Shown: positions 36,874 through 46,439, counted from the first letter of the stretch. The stretch: 64,000 nt of DNA from Lysobacter enzymogenes (GCF_023617245.1 NZ_CP067396.1:2170001-2234000), one strand, 5' to 3'. Notes: a model not told the origin generated them from the letters alone. Program-made: numbers and translations.

Positions 36874-39810
36874 GTGACCAACGATCCGAGCCAACCCGCC
36901 GCCGGCAACCCGTACAAGGCCACCTTGCTGCTGCCGGCGACCGAATTCCCGATGCGCGGCGACCTGCCCAAGCGCGAGCCGGAGACCCTGGCGCGCTGGG
37001 AAAGCGAAGGCCTGTATCAGCGAATTCGCGAGAAGGTGAAGGACCGCGAGCGCAGCTTCGTGCTCCACGACGGCCCGCCGTACGCCAACGGCGAGATCCA
37101 CATCGGCCATGCGCTCAACAAGGTGCTCAAGGACATCGTGGTGAAGTCGCGGCTGCTGGCCGGCTTCGATGCGCCCTATGTGCCGGGCTGGGATTGCCAC
37201 GGCCTGCCGATCGAGACCAAGGTCGAGAAGACCTGGGGCAAGGTCGGCGAGAAGCTCGACGCGGCCCAGTTCCGCGCCAAGTGCCGCGAGTACGCCGCCA
37301 CCCAGGTCGAGCTGCAGCGCCGCGACTTCAAGCGCCTGGGCGTGATCGGCGACTGGGAGAATCCCTACCTGACCATGGATTTCCGCTACGAGGCGGACAT
37401 CATGCGGTCGCTGGCCAAGATCGTCGAACGCGGCCACCTGGTGCGCGGCTCCAAGCCGGTGCACTGGTGCTTCGACTGCGGCTCGGCCCTGGCCGAGGCG
37501 GAGATCGAGTACCACGACAAGGAATCGACCCAGATCTACGTCCGCTACCCGGTGCTCGACCGCAAGCGCGTGTTCGACGTGTTCGGGATCGAGGACGACG
37601 GCAGCCCGCTGTCGGTGCCGATCTGGACGACCACGCCGTGGACGCTGCCGGCGAGCCTGGCGGTGTCGATGGGCCCGAGCGTCGAATACTCGCTGGTGCG
37701 GGTCGAGCCGGGCGAGGAGGCCTTGTTCAAGGAGCCGGGCGCGCGTCCGGAATACCTGCTGATCGCCAGCGAACTGGTCGGCGCGGTGCTGGCCGCGATC
37801 ACCCGTGCGGACGCGCTCAAGCAGGGCCACAGCGTCGAAACCCGCGACTGGTCGGCGCACCCGGGCGAGGCCTTCGAGGGCCTGCGCCTGCGCCATCCGT
37901 TCTATGCCGAGCGCGAAATCCCGGTGCTGCTGGGCGAGCACGTGACCACCGACGCCGGTACCGGCGCGGTCCACACCGCGCCCGGCCACGGCCAGGAGGA
38001 CTACGCGGTCTCGCTCAAGTACGGCCTGATCGAGCGCTACAGCGCCGGGCAGATCAATCCGGTCGACGGCCGCGGCCTGTACCTGCCGTCGACGCCGGCC
38101 GCGGGCGAGCACGTCCTCGCCGGCAAGCACATCTTCAAGAGCGACGAACTGCTGCTGCAGATCCTGCGCGAGAACGGCGCGCTGCTGGCGCAGGGCCGGA
38201 TCAAGCACAGCTATCCGCACTGCTGGCGGCACAAGACGCCGGTGGTGTTCCGCGCCACCCCGCAGTGGTTCCTGTCGATGGAGAAGGCCGGGCTGCGCCG
38301 CGACGCGCTGGCCGCGATCCCGGGCGTGACCTGGATCCCGGGCTGGGGCGAGTCGCGCATCTACAACATGATCGAGAGCCGTCCGGACTGGACCATCTCG
38401 CGCCAGCGCTACTGGGGCGTGCCGATCGCGCTGTTCTTCAACCGCGAGAGCGGCCAGCCGCATCCGCGCACGGTCGAGATCATGCGCCAGGTCGCCGACG
38501 CGGTGGAACGCGAAGGCGTGGACGCGTGGTACGCGATGACCGCCGAGCAGCTGCTGGGCGACGAGGCGGGCGACTACGAGAAGGTCACCGACATCCTCGA
38601 CGTCTGGTTCGACTCCGGCGCCAGCCACGAATGCGTGCTCGCGCAGCGGCCGCAGGACGGCCTGCGCAAGCCGGCCGACCTGTACCTGGAAGGCTCCGAC
38701 CAGCACCGCGGCTGGTTCCACAGCGCGCTGCTGACCGGCGTGGCGATGGACGGCGCGGCGCCGTACCGGCAGGTGCTGACCCACGGCTTCACGGTCGACG
38801 AGCAGGGCAAGAAGCAGTCCAAGTCGCTCGGCAACGTGGTGGTGCCGCAGAAGGTCATCGACGCGATGGGCGCCGACGTGCTGCGCCTGTGGGTCGCCTC
38901 GACCGACTTCAGCGCCGAGATGTCGGTGTCGGACAAGATCCTCAAGCAGAACGCCGACGTCTACCGCCGCATCCGCAACACCGCGCGTTTCCTGCTCGGC
39001 AACCTCAGCGGCTTCGACCCGGCGCGCGATCTGGTCGCGCTCGAGGACATGGTCGCGCTCGACCGCTGGATCGTGCATCGCGCCAGCGAAGTGCAGGAGC
39101 GCATCGCCTCGGCCTACGAGCGTTACGACTTCGCCGAGATCGTGCAGCTGCTGTCGAACTTCTGCAGCGTCGACCTGGGCTCGCTGTACCTGGACGTGAC
39201 CAAGGACCGGCTCTACACCATGCGCGAGGATTCGCGCGGCCGCCGTTCGGCGCAGAGCGCGATGTACCGCATCGCCGAAGCGTTCGTGCGCTGGATCGCG
39301 CCGGTGCTGGCGTTCACCGCCGACGAAATGTGGCGATACCTGCCGGCCAACACCGACCACGGCGCGCGCGAAGACAACGTGCTGTTCGCGACCTGGTACG
39401 ACGGCCTGGCGCCGTTGCCGGCCGACGCGGCGCTGTCGGACGAGGACTTCAAGCGCCTGCTGGAACTGCGCGAGAGCGTGACCCGCGCGCTGGAACCGAT
39501 GCGCGCGGCCGGCGAGATCGGCGCGGCGCTGGAAGCGGAGATCTCGCTGCGCTGCGGCGTGGCCGACCAGAACTGGCTGGCGCCGCTGGCCGACGAACTG
39601 CGTTTCCTGTTCATCAGCGGCGACGTCGAAGTGGTGGCCGACGACGGCATCAAGGACATCGCCGTGCTCGCGGCCAAGACCGGCAAGAGCAAGTGCGTGC
39701 GCTGCTGGCACTACCGCGCCGATGTCGGTTCCGACCCCGCGCATCCCGAGCTGTGCGGACGCTGCGTGAGCAACGTCGAAGGCCCGGGCGAAGAGCGCCG
39801 CTGGTTCTGA
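36874..39810 (+). CDS. ileS: Isoleucyl-tRNA synthetase
   Basis: A 978-residue class I synthetase. The HIGH motif is in PPYANGEIHIGHALNKVL. The KMSKS loop reads KKQSKSLGN, with Gln in place of Met; the two lysines are kept. The editing domain contains TTPWTLPAS and GTGAVHTAPGHGQEDY. A C-terminal zinc module CVRCWHYRADVG...CGRCV closes it. The start is GTG at 36874 (MTNDPSQPAAG); no ATG gives the family N-terminus PYKATLLLPATEFPMRGDLP. It is one operon with ribF and lspA. Confidence 0.97.
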   Translation: MTNDPSQPAAGNPYKATLLLPATEFPMRGDLPKREPETLARWESEGLYQRIREKVKDRERSFVLHDGPPYANGEIHIGHALNKVLKDIVVKSRLLAGFDAPYVPGWDCHGLPIETKVEKTWGKVGEKLDAAQFRAKCREYAATQVELQRRDFKRLGVIGDWENPYLTMDFRYEADIMRSLAKIVERGHLVRGSKPVHWCFDCGSALAEAEIEYHDKESTQIYVRYPVLDRKRVFDVFGIEDDGSPLSVPIWTTTPWTLPASLAVSMGPSVEYSLVRVEPGEEALFKEPGARPEYLLIASELVGAVLAAITRADALKQGHSVETRDWSAHPGEAFEGLRLRHPFYAEREIPVLLGEHVTTDAGTGAVHTAPGHGQEDYAVSLKYGLIERYSAGQINPVDGRGLYLPSTPAAGEHVLAGKHIFKSDELLLQILRENGALLAQGRIKHSYPHCWRHKTPVVFRATPQWFLSMEKAGLRRDALAAIPGVTWIPGWGESRIYNMIESRPDWTISRQRYWGVPIALFFNRESGQPHPRTVEIMRQVADAVEREGVDAWYAMTAEQLLGDEAGDYEKVTDILDVWFDSGASHECVLAQRPQDGLRKPADLYLEGSDQHRGWFHSALLTGVAMDGAAPYRQVLTHGFTVDEQGKKQSKSLGNVVVPQKVIDAMGADVLRLWVASTDFSAEMSVSDKILKQNADVYRRIRNTARFLLGNLSGFDPARDLVALEDMVALDRWIVHRASEVQERIASAYERYDFAEIVQLLSNFCSVDLGSLYLDVTKDRLYTMREDSRGRRSAQSAMYRIAEAFVRWIAPVLAFTADEMWRYLPANTDHGAREDNVLFATWYDGLAPLPADAALSDEDFKRLLELRESVTRALEPMRAAGEIGAALEAEISLRCGVADQNWLAPLADELRFLFISGDVEVVADDGIKDIAVLAAKTGKSKCVRCWHYRADVGSDPAHPELCGRCVSNVEGPGEERRWF

Positions 39811-39883
39811 CGCGCTGGCGGCGCGCGTAGCGATGCGCGCGCCGGCTTGCGATTCTCCACTCCCCATGGCCCGATTCCGAACA

Positions 39884-40378
39884 ATGACAAGCACCCCCGC
39901 AAAGAACGCGTTGCCCTGGCTGATCGTCTCGATCGTGGTGATCGCGCTCGACCAGTGGAGCAAGAACTGGGTGCTGAGCGCGCTGCCCGAGTACACCCCG
40001 GTGGTGGTGATCGAAGGGTTCTGGAACTGGTACCGCAGCTACAACACCGGCGCGGCCTTCAGCTTCCTCAGCGATGCCGGCGGCTGGCAGAAGTACTTCT
40101 TCCTGGCCCTGGCGGTCGGCATCAGCGGCCTGCTGGCGCGCTGGCTGGCGCGCACCCCGCGCGGCGACTGGAAGACCGCGCTGCCGTACGCGCTGGTGAT
40201 CGGCGGGGCGATCGGCAACGTCATCGACCGGCTCATGCACGGCCACGTGGTCGACTTCATCCAGTGGTACTGGCGCAGCTTCTACTGGCCCTCGTTCAAC
40301 ATCGCCGACGCCGCCATCGTCGGCGGCGCGATCGGGATCGCGGCGTTCGGGCTGTTCAGCAAGGAAAAGCAGGAGTGA
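39884..40378 (+). CDS. lspA: Lipoprotein signal peptidase
   Basis: A 164-residue inner-membrane aspartyl peptidase with four hydrophobic segments. The two catalytic Asp motifs are GGAIGNVIDRLMHGHVVDF and FNIADAAIVGG; DQWSKNWV and YNTGAAFSFLSD are family signatures. It cleaves prolipoprotein signal peptides after lipidation, relevant to the several lipoproteins in this window. An ATG at 39833 in the same frame would add 17 residues, but MTSTPAKNALPW at 39884 is the family-like start. Confidence 0.95.
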   Translation: MTSTPAKNALPWLIVSIVVIALDQWSKNWVLSALPEYTPVVVIEGFWNWYRSYNTGAAFSFLSDAGGWQKYFFLALAVGISGLLARWLARTPRGDWKTALPYALVIGGAIGNVIDRLMHGHVVDFIQWYWRSFYWPSFNIADAAIVGGAIGIAAFGLFSKEKQE

Positions 40379-40453
40379 GCGGAGAGGAGTGAGAAGCGGG
40401 CAAGAGCGGCTTTCGCTCACTCCTCGCTCCTCCAGGCTCACTTCTCCTCCGCT
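40377..40453. repeat. Inverted repeat sharing AGGAGTGAGCGAAAG with the 19.3-kb element
   Basis: GAGCGGAGAGGAGTGAGAAG and its approximate complement GCTCACTTCTCCTCCGCT flank a centre containing CTTTCGCTCACTCCT, whose complement AGGAGTGAGCGAAAG is identical to a block at 19314-19331. It fills most of the lspA-ispH gap. Confidence 0.65.
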
Positions 40454-40486
40454 GCCAGCCCCCCGGGACCGGAGTACAATCCCCCC

Positions 40487-41437
40487 ATGGACGTCCTGCT
40501 AGCCAATCCCCGCGGCTTCTGCGCCGGCGTCGACCGCGCCATCGAGATCGTCAAGCGCGCGATCGAGACCCTAGGCGCGCCGATCTACGTGCGCCACGAA
40601 GTCGTGCACAACCGTTTCGTCGTCGACGACCTCAAGCACCGCGGCGCGGTGTTCGTCGAGGAGCTCGACGAAGTGCCCGACGGCGCCACCGTGATCTTCA
40701 GCGCCCACGGCGTGTCCAAGGCGGTGCGCGCGGAAGCCGAGCGGCGCGGGCTCAAGGTGTTCGACGCGACCTGTCCGCTGGTGACCAAGGTGCACCTGGA
40801 AGTCTCGCGCCACTGCCGCGCCGGGCGCGACGTGGTGCTGATCGGCCACGAAGGCCATCCCGAGGTCGAGGGCACGATGGGGCAGTGGAAGCGCGAGGCC
40901 GGTTCCGGCCGCATCTACCTGGTCGAGGACGCCGACGACGTCGCCGCGATGCAGGTCGACCAGCCCGACAACCTGGCCTACACCACTCAGACCACGCTGT
41001 CGGTCGACGACACCCGCAGCGTGATCGAGGCCCTGCGCGCCAAGTACCCGGCGATCCAGGGCCCGAAGAACGACGACATCTGCTACGCCACCCAGAACCG
41101 CCAGGATTCGGTGCGCGAACTGGCCGCGCGCTGCGACCTGGTGCTGGTGGTCGGTTCGCCGAACAGCTCCAACTCCAACCGCCTGCGCGAGCTGGCCGAG
41201 CGCGAGGGCGTGACCTCCTACCTGATCGACGGCGCGGACGAGATCGATCCGCGCTGGGTCGAGGGCCGCAGCCGCATCGGCATCACCGCCGGCGCCTCGG
41301 CGCCGGAAGTGCTGGTGCGCGGGGTGATCGACCGACTGAGCGAACTCGGCGCCCAGCACGTGACCGAACTCGACGGCGAGCAGGAGAGCATGGTGTTCGC
41401 GCTGCCGAAGGAACTGCGGCTGCAGCTGGTCAGCTGA
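40487..41437 (+). CDS. ispH: 4-Hydroxy-3-methylbut-2-enyl diphosphate reductase
   Basis: A 316-residue [4Fe-4S] enzyme catalysing the last step of the MEP isoprenoid pathway, giving IPP and DMAPP. The three cluster cysteines are in ANPRGFCAGVDRAI (Cys12), FDATCPLVTKVH and DDICYATQNRQ. Substrate residues appear as SAHGVSKAV, GHEGHPEVEGTMGQ, TTQTTLSVDDT and VVGSPNSSNSNRL. Length fits the family. It closes the ribF cluster and is followed by a strong terminator. Confidence 0.97.
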   Translation: MDVLLANPRGFCAGVDRAIEIVKRAIETLGAPIYVRHEVVHNRFVVDDLKHRGAVFVEELDEVPDGATVIFSAHGVSKAVRAEAERRGLKVFDATCPLVTKVHLEVSRHCRAGRDVVLIGHEGHPEVEGTMGQWKREAGSGRIYLVEDADDVAAMQVDQPDNLAYTTQTTLSVDDTRSVIEALRAKYPAIQGPKNDDICYATQNRQDSVRELAARCDLVLVVGSPNSSNSNRLRELAEREGVTSYLIDGADEIDPRWVEGRSRIGITAGASAPEVLVRGVIDRLSELGAQHVTELDGEQESMVFALPKELRLQLVS

Positions 41438-41466
41438 CGCCGGCCGAGCGCCGTCGTCGCGCGTCG

Positions 41467-41499
41467 AAAAAACCGGCCCCGACGGGCCGGTTTTTTTTG
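41467..41499 (+). terminator. Intrinsic terminator after ispH
   Basis: AAAAAACCGGCCCCGACGGG then CCGGTTTTTTTT: symmetrical stem with a long T-run and A-run, able to work in both directions between ispH and the convergent delta-60 gene. Confidence 0.92.
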
Positions 41500-41529
41500 T
41501 CCGTCGCTACGCGCGCTCGCGCCGGCCGC

Positions 41530-43155
41530 TCAGCGCCCCGATCGCGGCCGGCAGGCCGAGTCGTTGGCGCGTGCGTCCACCAGCGCGTAGCGGCCCGGCG
41601 TCGCCGCCCGGCGCAGCGCGATGTTGGCGAAACCGAAGCCGTGTGCGCCGTCGGCGACCGCGAACGCGTCCACCCGGTACGCCGCCGGCGCCGGTCCGCC
41701 GGCGCTGAGCGCGTAGGCCAGCGGCTGGCCGGGCAGGTGCGCGGTGCGCACGCGCCCGCGCGCGATCAGCCCGGCGCCGCTGCCGCCGAGGCCGCTGTCG
41801 GCGGTGGAGAACCAGCCGCTCGGGCTGAAGCCGAGGAAGCGGCCGGGATCGGCCGGATCGGCGAGGCAGTAGGTGGCGTTGTGCAGCCGGGCGACGGCAT
41901 AGCGGCGGCTGCGGTCGTAGCGGGCGGCGATCACGATGCGCCCGTCGTCGGCGAACGCGATCGGGCCCAGGTAGGCGTCGTCGTCGCCCACGTCCGGCAG
42001 TTGCGGGACGAACGACGCATCGACGGTTCCGTCCAGGGCGAAGCGCTGGATCAGCCCGTGCGGCTTGATGTCGCCGCGATTGGCCGCCGCCAGGATGCGG
42101 CCGTCGGCCTGGGCGATCAGCTCGCCGCCGACGAGCAGGTCGGGCGAGCGGAACCCCGGGTCGCGGCTGCCGTCCGCGCGCCAGCGCAGCACCGCGCCGC
42201 GGGTCGGCGCGCCGGGACCGGTCGGCCGGACGAAGTGGCTGCTGAGCAGGCTGCCGTCGTTGAGCAGCAACAGGCCGGCGGTGTCGTCGTACATGCCGTC
42301 GATGTGCGCGATCACCCGGCCGCGCTGGCCGAACTCGGGATCGGGGCTGCCGTCGGGCCGCAGCCGCAGCAACAGCAGGCCGAGCGGCGATGCGCCGCCG
42401 GCCATGAGGATGCGTCCGTCGGGCTGCAGCGCGAGATGGCCGGCGTAAACGCCGAAGCGCAGCTCAGGCAGATCGGTGATGCTCAGGCCGTCGCGGCCGA
42501 AGCCGGCGTCGGCGCGGCCGTCGGCGCCGACGCGCACGGCCAGCGCCACCGAGCGCTTGGCCGAGTCGTCGAAGCCTTCGCCGGCGACCACGATCTTGCC
42601 GTCGGCCTGCAACGCCGCCGCGTACGGACTGATGATGTAGAACGTATCGACGACGCTCTTGCCGCCGTCGCCGAAGCCGGTGTCGGCGCTGCCGTCGGCG
42701 TTGAAGCGCAGCAGCATCAGGTCGGCGTCGAGCGAGCCGACGACCACGATCTTGCCGTCGGGTTGCAGCAGCAGTTGCGCGCAACTGGAATTGCCGAAGC
42801 GCGTGGCCTGCACGATCGCCACCTGGCCGCCGTCGCCGAAGCGCGGATCGACGCGGCCGTCGCGGTCCAGGCGCAGCAGGCGGCAGCGCAGCGTGCCCCA
42901 GTCGTTGGGCACGGTGTAGTCGGCGCTCAGCGCGAGCACGCCGCCGTCGCCTTGTACGGCGATGGAGGCGAGCGCGTCGTCGTAGATCGGGAACTGCGGC
43001 TGCGCGATGCCGTCGCGGCCGAAGCTGCGGTCGGCGCTGCCGTCGGCCGGCGTGGCGGCGGTTGCGGCGAACGGAAGGGCGAGGGCGGCGGCGAGCAGCG
43101 AAGCCGCGAGGCACAAGCCAGCGCGGGCGCGGCGCGGAGGGGAGGGTCGGGGCAT
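41530..43155 (-). CDS. Secreted delta-60 repeat protein, paralogue 2
   Basis: A 541-residue exported protein. A signal peptide (about 1-34, ending FAATAA) is followed by delta-60 repeats across about residues 40-400, seen as DPRFGDGGQVAIV, QPDGKIVVVGSLD, ADTGFGDGGKSVV, QADGKIVVAGEGFDD and QPDGRILMAGGAS. These predict a beta-propeller-like fold. The last 120 residues form a separate conserved block (YCLADPADPGRFLGFSPSGW to NDSACRPRSG) shared with the next gene, with single Cys near each end. Binding or structural role at the cell surface is a guess. Confidence 0.82.
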   Translation of the reverse strand: MPRPSPPRRARAGLCLAASLLAAALALPFAATAATPADGSADRSFGRDGIAQPQFPIYDDALASIAVQGDGGVLALSADYTVPNDWGTLRCRLLRLDRDGRVDPRFGDGGQVAIVQATRFGNSSCAQLLLQPDGKIVVVGSLDADLMLLRFNADGSADTGFGDGGKSVVDTFYIISPYAAALQADGKIVVAGEGFDDSAKRSVALAVRVGADGRADAGFGRDGLSITDLPELRFGVYAGHLALQPDGRILMAGGASPLGLLLLRLRPDGSPDPEFGQRGRVIAHIDGMYDDTAGLLLLNDGSLLSSHFVRPTGPGAPTRGAVLRWRADGSRDPGFRSPDLLVGGELIAQADGRILAAANRGDIKPHGLIQRFALDGTVDASFVPQLPDVGDDDAYLGPIAFADDGRIVIAARYDRSRRYAVARLHNATYCLADPADPGRFLGFSPSGWFSTADSGLGGSGAGLIARGRVRTAHLPGQPLAYALSAGGPAPAAYRVDAFAVADGAHGFGFANIALRRAATPGRYALVDARANDSACRPRSGR

Positions 43156-43484
43156 GTGGACGTCCTTGGATGCGGTGTGCGCGGCGATGCGCCGGCGCGC
43201 GCAGGCCCGCGTTTTCGACGGTGGGCGCTGGGGAAGGATTCGAGAGCGGGCGGATGCGGGGTCGTGCCGTTTCGACAAGCGTGGCTGCGAATGCGGCGGC
43301 TTCGAAAGCGATGGTTCTTGAGCGCGAGGGTCTTCGACCCGGCGGCTTCGACCCGGCGGCTTCGACAGCTGCCGCCGTGAAAACGCTCGCTGCGCAGGCG
43401 CGCGGACGTCGCGGCGATGCAGCCGCCGCGACGGCGCAACGGCCGGACCCGCGGGCCCCGGCCGCTGCCTTTCAAGCGCCGCGC

Positions 43485-45080
43485 TCAGCGTCCCGGCAGG
43501 ATCTTGCAGGCCGGATCGTTCATGCGCGTATCCACCAGGCCGTACGTCGCCGGTGCGCTGCCGCGCTTGCTGACGTTGGCGAAGCCGAAGCCGCGCACGT
43601 CGCCGGTGACGGCGAACGCGTCGACCCGGTACGCCGCGGGCGCCGGGCCGCCGGCGCTGAGCGCGCGCCCGGCCGGTTGTCCCGGCGGCTGCACCGAGCG
43701 CAGCCGGCCCTGGGCGAGCAGGCCCTGGCCGCTGCCGCCGACGCCGCTGTCGATGGTGGAGAACCAGCCGCTCTCGCTGAAGCCGATCCAGCGGCCCGGG
43801 TTGACCGGGTCGGCCAGGCAGTAGGTGGTCGCCGCGACCCGCGCCAGGCCGATGCGGTTCTCGTCGCTGAGCCACGCCGCCACCACCATGCGGCCGCCGC
43901 CGGGCACGGCGAGGTCGATGAAGTAATCGTCGTTGCCGCCGAAGTCGATCGGCGCGACCGCGAACGTGGCATCGACCGAGCCGTCCGGATTCACCCGCTG
44001 CAGGCGGCCGGGCTTGGGCGCGGCGCCGGCGGTGTTGCCGACCACCAGCACGCGGCCGTCGGATTGCGGCGCCAGCCGGCCGGAGATCTCCAGGTCCGGG
44101 CGGTGGTAGGTAGTGTCGAGGCTGCCGTCGGCGTTGTGGCGCAGCAACGTCCCGCGCACGCCGCTGCCGGCGACGATGGGATGGCTGCTGAGGAACTTGC
44201 CGTCGGTCTGCAGCACCAGCCCCTGCGCGCCGGCATTGAGGCCGGTGATGCGGTCGACGGTGCTGCCGTTCTTGCCGAAGCCCGGGTCGGGGCGGCCGTC
44301 GCGCAGATAGCGCGCGATCAGGTTCCAGCGTCCGCCGCCGCCGGCGACGACGATCTTGCCGTCGGCTTGCAGCAGCACATGCTGGGCGCCGGCGCCCTGG
44401 GCCTGTTCGGGATGCGCGGTCACCACCACGCCGTTGCGGCCGAAGCCGCGGTCGGCGTTGCCGTCGCCGCGGTAGCGCGCCAGCACCACCGCATCCTGGC
44501 CGCTGTCGGCGTCGAAACGCTTGCCGGCGGCGACGATGCGGCCGTCGGCCTGCAGCGCGAGGCCGTAGAACTCGTCGAAGCCGCCGGCGTCGAGGGTCTG
44601 CACGCCGTCGCGCGAGAAGCCGCGGTCGGGCTTGCCGTCGGCGAGAAAGCGCAGCAGCAGCGCATCGCCCTTGTTGCCGCCGGCGACGAGGATGCGGCCG
44701 TCGGCCTGCACCGCCAGCGCGCGGCATGCGGCGGGCTGCGAGTTGGAGCGCAGCTTGATCCGCACCTGCCCGCCGTCGCCGAAGCCGGCGTCGAGCTTGC
44801 CGTCGGCGCCGAAGCGCAGCAGCCGGCAGTGCAGGTAATCGCGATGCAGCGGCGCGTCGCCGCCGCCTTCGCCGATGGTGAGGATCTTGCCGTCGGCCTG
44901 GATGGCGACGGCGCGGACGAAGTCGTCGTTCACCGGGAAGTCGGTGACGACCAGGCCGCGGCGGCCGAAGGCGGGGTCGAGCGCGCCGTCGGGCAGCTTG
45001 GCCTGGGCCGAGGCGGCGGCGAGCGTGGCGCCGATCGCCAGCGCGAGCGGCAAGCCGCGTTGCAACACAGAACGGTTCAT
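43485..45080 (-). CDS. Secreted delta-60 repeat protein, paralogue 1
   Basis: A 531-residue exported protein closely related to its downstream neighbour. Signal peptide 1-27 (AAASAQA). Delta-60 repeats include DPAFGRRGLVVTD, QADGKILTIGEGG, DAGFGDGGQVRIK, QADGRILVAGG, DRGFGRNGVVVTA and DPGFGKNGSTVD. The C-terminal block runs YCLADPVNPGRWIGFSESGW to NDPACKILPG, with GWFSTIDSGVGGSGQGL shared with the paralogue. The ribosome site is AGGAG. The 329-base gap to the second copy has no terminator that I can see, so joint transcription is possible. Confidence 0.82.
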   Translation of the reverse strand: MNRSVLQRGLPLALAIGATLAAASAQAKLPDGALDPAFGRRGLVVTDFPVNDDFVRAVAIQADGKILTIGEGGGDAPLHRDYLHCRLLRFGADGKLDAGFGDGGQVRIKLRSNSQPAACRALAVQADGRILVAGGNKGDALLLRFLADGKPDRGFSRDGVQTLDAGGFDEFYGLALQADGRIVAAGKRFDADSGQDAVVLARYRGDGNADRGFGRNGVVVTAHPEQAQGAGAQHVLLQADGKIVVAGGGGRWNLIARYLRDGRPDPGFGKNGSTVDRITGLNAGAQGLVLQTDGKFLSSHPIVAGSGVRGTLLRHNADGSLDTTYHRPDLEISGRLAPQSDGRVLVVGNTAGAAPKPGRLQRVNPDGSVDATFAVAPIDFGGNDDYFIDLAVPGGGRMVVAAWLSDENRIGLARVAATTYCLADPVNPGRWIGFSESGWFSTIDSGVGGSGQGLLAQGRLRSVQPPGQPAGRALSAGGPAPAAYRVDAFAVTGDVRGFGFANVSKRGSAPATYGLVDTRMNDPACKILPGR

Positions 45081-45354
45081 GGGGGCTCCTGCTGCGAAGA
45101 AAGGTGGCAGCGGCGGCAGCCCCCTGCATCCGCGCCGCGCGGCGAGACTCGGCCATCGGCAAGCGCCCCGCCTTGGCGCGAGCGCACAAAACAGCACATT
45201 CGACGTGCGCGATGGCGCAAAGCGGCAACGAGGTCGCGGATCGGGCGTGCGCGGCGAAGCGCACCGGGCGTGCGCTGGGGGCAGGGGCGGCGGCGTGGCG
45301 ACGAGGGCGCTGCGCGCGCAGGAACGCAGCGGGGCGCGGGCGGCGAGGGCAGGG

Positions 45355-45388
45355 CGTGGGAAGGGTGTGGGAAGGGTGTGGGAAGGGA
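45355..45388. repeat. Short tandem repeat GTGTGGGAAGG x3
   Basis: GCGTGGGAAGG followed by two GTGTGGGAAGG units, all 11 bases long, in the 455-base gap between the tRNA and the delta-60 gene. The rest of that gap holds only the tRNA terminator and presumably the delta-60 promoter. Confidence 0.7.
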
Positions 45389-45430
45389 GCGGGGCGCCAT
45401 TCGCGCGCGGCCGGATCGGGCGGCGCCGCA

Positions 45431-45463
45431 AACGCGAACGGCCCCGCGTGGAGGCGGGGCCGT
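45431..45463 (-). terminator. Terminator downstream of tRNA-Thr
   Basis: Minus strand ACGGCCCCGCCTCCACGCGG then GGCCGT followed by TCGCGTTTG, 74 bases past the tRNA 3' end. T-run is weak. Confidence 0.6.
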
Positions 45464-45536
45464 CTGCAGACGTGTCCGGGACGCGGCGCGGCCGTTGGAT
45501 CGTGGGCCGGGCGGTTGGACTGTTTTCGGGGTTACG

Positions 45537-45612
45537 TGGTGCCGGAAACAGGAATCGAACCTGCGACCTACGCATTACGAATGCGCCGCTCTACCAACTG
45601 AGCTATTCCGGC
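45537..45612 (-). tRNA. tRNA-Thr (CGT)
   Basis: A 76-base cloverleaf including encoded CCA. Acceptor GCCGGAA pairs with TTCCGGC; D-arm GCTC-AGTTGGTA-GAGC; anticodon arm GCGCA-TTCGTAA-TGCGT giving anticodon CGT; T-arm GCAGG-TTCGATT-CCTGT. It reads ACG codons. Confidence 0.97.
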
Positions 45613-45776
45613 GAAGGACGGCAATTCTAGGCGCCGGGGGCGGGGCGGTCAATTCGGACGCGGTCGCGCCGCGGTGGCTCGGGCGGGTGCGGCGCCCGGC
45701 GCCCGGGCGGTCCGGGCGCGCCCGCGAGGGCCGGCGCGAGGGCGCGCGGGCGCGGCCCGGCGGCGGCCGTCCCGCC

Positions 45777-46439
45777 TCAGGCGATGTAGCTCTTGACCTC
45801 GTCGCGGGTGAGTTTGAGGAAGCGCGCGATCGCGTCGAGATGTTCGTTGCTCTGGCTCAGCCGCGACTCTTTCGGCGCCACGATCACCGGTTCGAACTCG
45901 GTGAGCTTCTTGCTGTTCTGCACGACGTGATAGCCCCACACCATGCCGTGATCGAACACTTTGCCGGTGGCCGTATCGACCACGTAGTTGGCGAACTTGG
46001 TATCGGTGTTGCTGGTCAAGCGGCCGTGATCGAAGCGCTTGCTGCACTCGCGCGGGGTGTCGATCAGCCAGCATTCGGTCGGCGACACGTGACGGGCCGG
46101 CTGGCCCGCGTAGAACTGCGAGTGCTCCGCGATGGTCTCGCCCGGTTCGCCGTACATGCAGTTTCGCATCGGCGTCTGGTCGGGCGTGGGGTCGCGCTTG
46201 TCGACGTTCCATCGGCCCACTAGATTGTTCTCGTTCGCGGACGTCTGCGGGAAGATCAGCTGCATCAGGCCGATCGGGTGGGTCTGCGGCGCGGCGCGGG
46301 CGAAGCGGAGCTTGAAGTCGGCGCCGTATTGAAGCAACGCTTCCGGGTCGATCACATCTTCCGGCACGGCGAGATAGGGGTGCAGCTGCAGGTGGAACTT
46401 GCCGGTGTCGAAGTTCTGCTCGGGCCAGTAGTTGCTCAT
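45777..46439 (-). CDS. Unknown 220-residue protein
   Basis: Family not recognised. The protein starts MSNYWPEQNFDTGKFHLQLH with no signal peptide or membrane segment, suggesting a cytoplasmic protein. It is rich in aromatic and charged residues and has scattered Cys (in RNCMYG, TECWLID, PRECSKRF). The C-terminus LDAIARFLKLTRDEVKSYIA looks helical. Codon use matches neighbouring genes, and GAGGAAG precedes the ATG, so it is probably real. It follows the GH16 lipoprotein gene after a terminator, so a shared operon is unlikely. Confidence 0.75.
   Translation of the reverse strand: MSNYWPEQNFDTGKFHLQLHPYLAVPEDVIDPEALLQYGADFKLRFARAAPQTHPIGLMQLIFPQTSANENNLVGRWNVDKRDPTPDQTPMRNCMYGEPGETIAEHSQFYAGQPARHVSPTECWLIDTPRECSKRFDHGRLTSNTDTKFANYVVDTATGKVFDHGMVWGYHVVQNSKKLTEFEPVIVAPKESRLSQSNEHLDAIARFLKLTRDEVKSYIA

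Noticed and set aside
45355..45388. Possible CRISPR or iteron cluster
   Set aside because: Only three 11-base units with no spacers and no replication gene; simple tandem repeat.
45537..45612. tRNA-Thr as an integration site for a mobile island
   Set aside because: No integrase gene and no duplicated tRNA 3' end were seen in the surrounding sequence.
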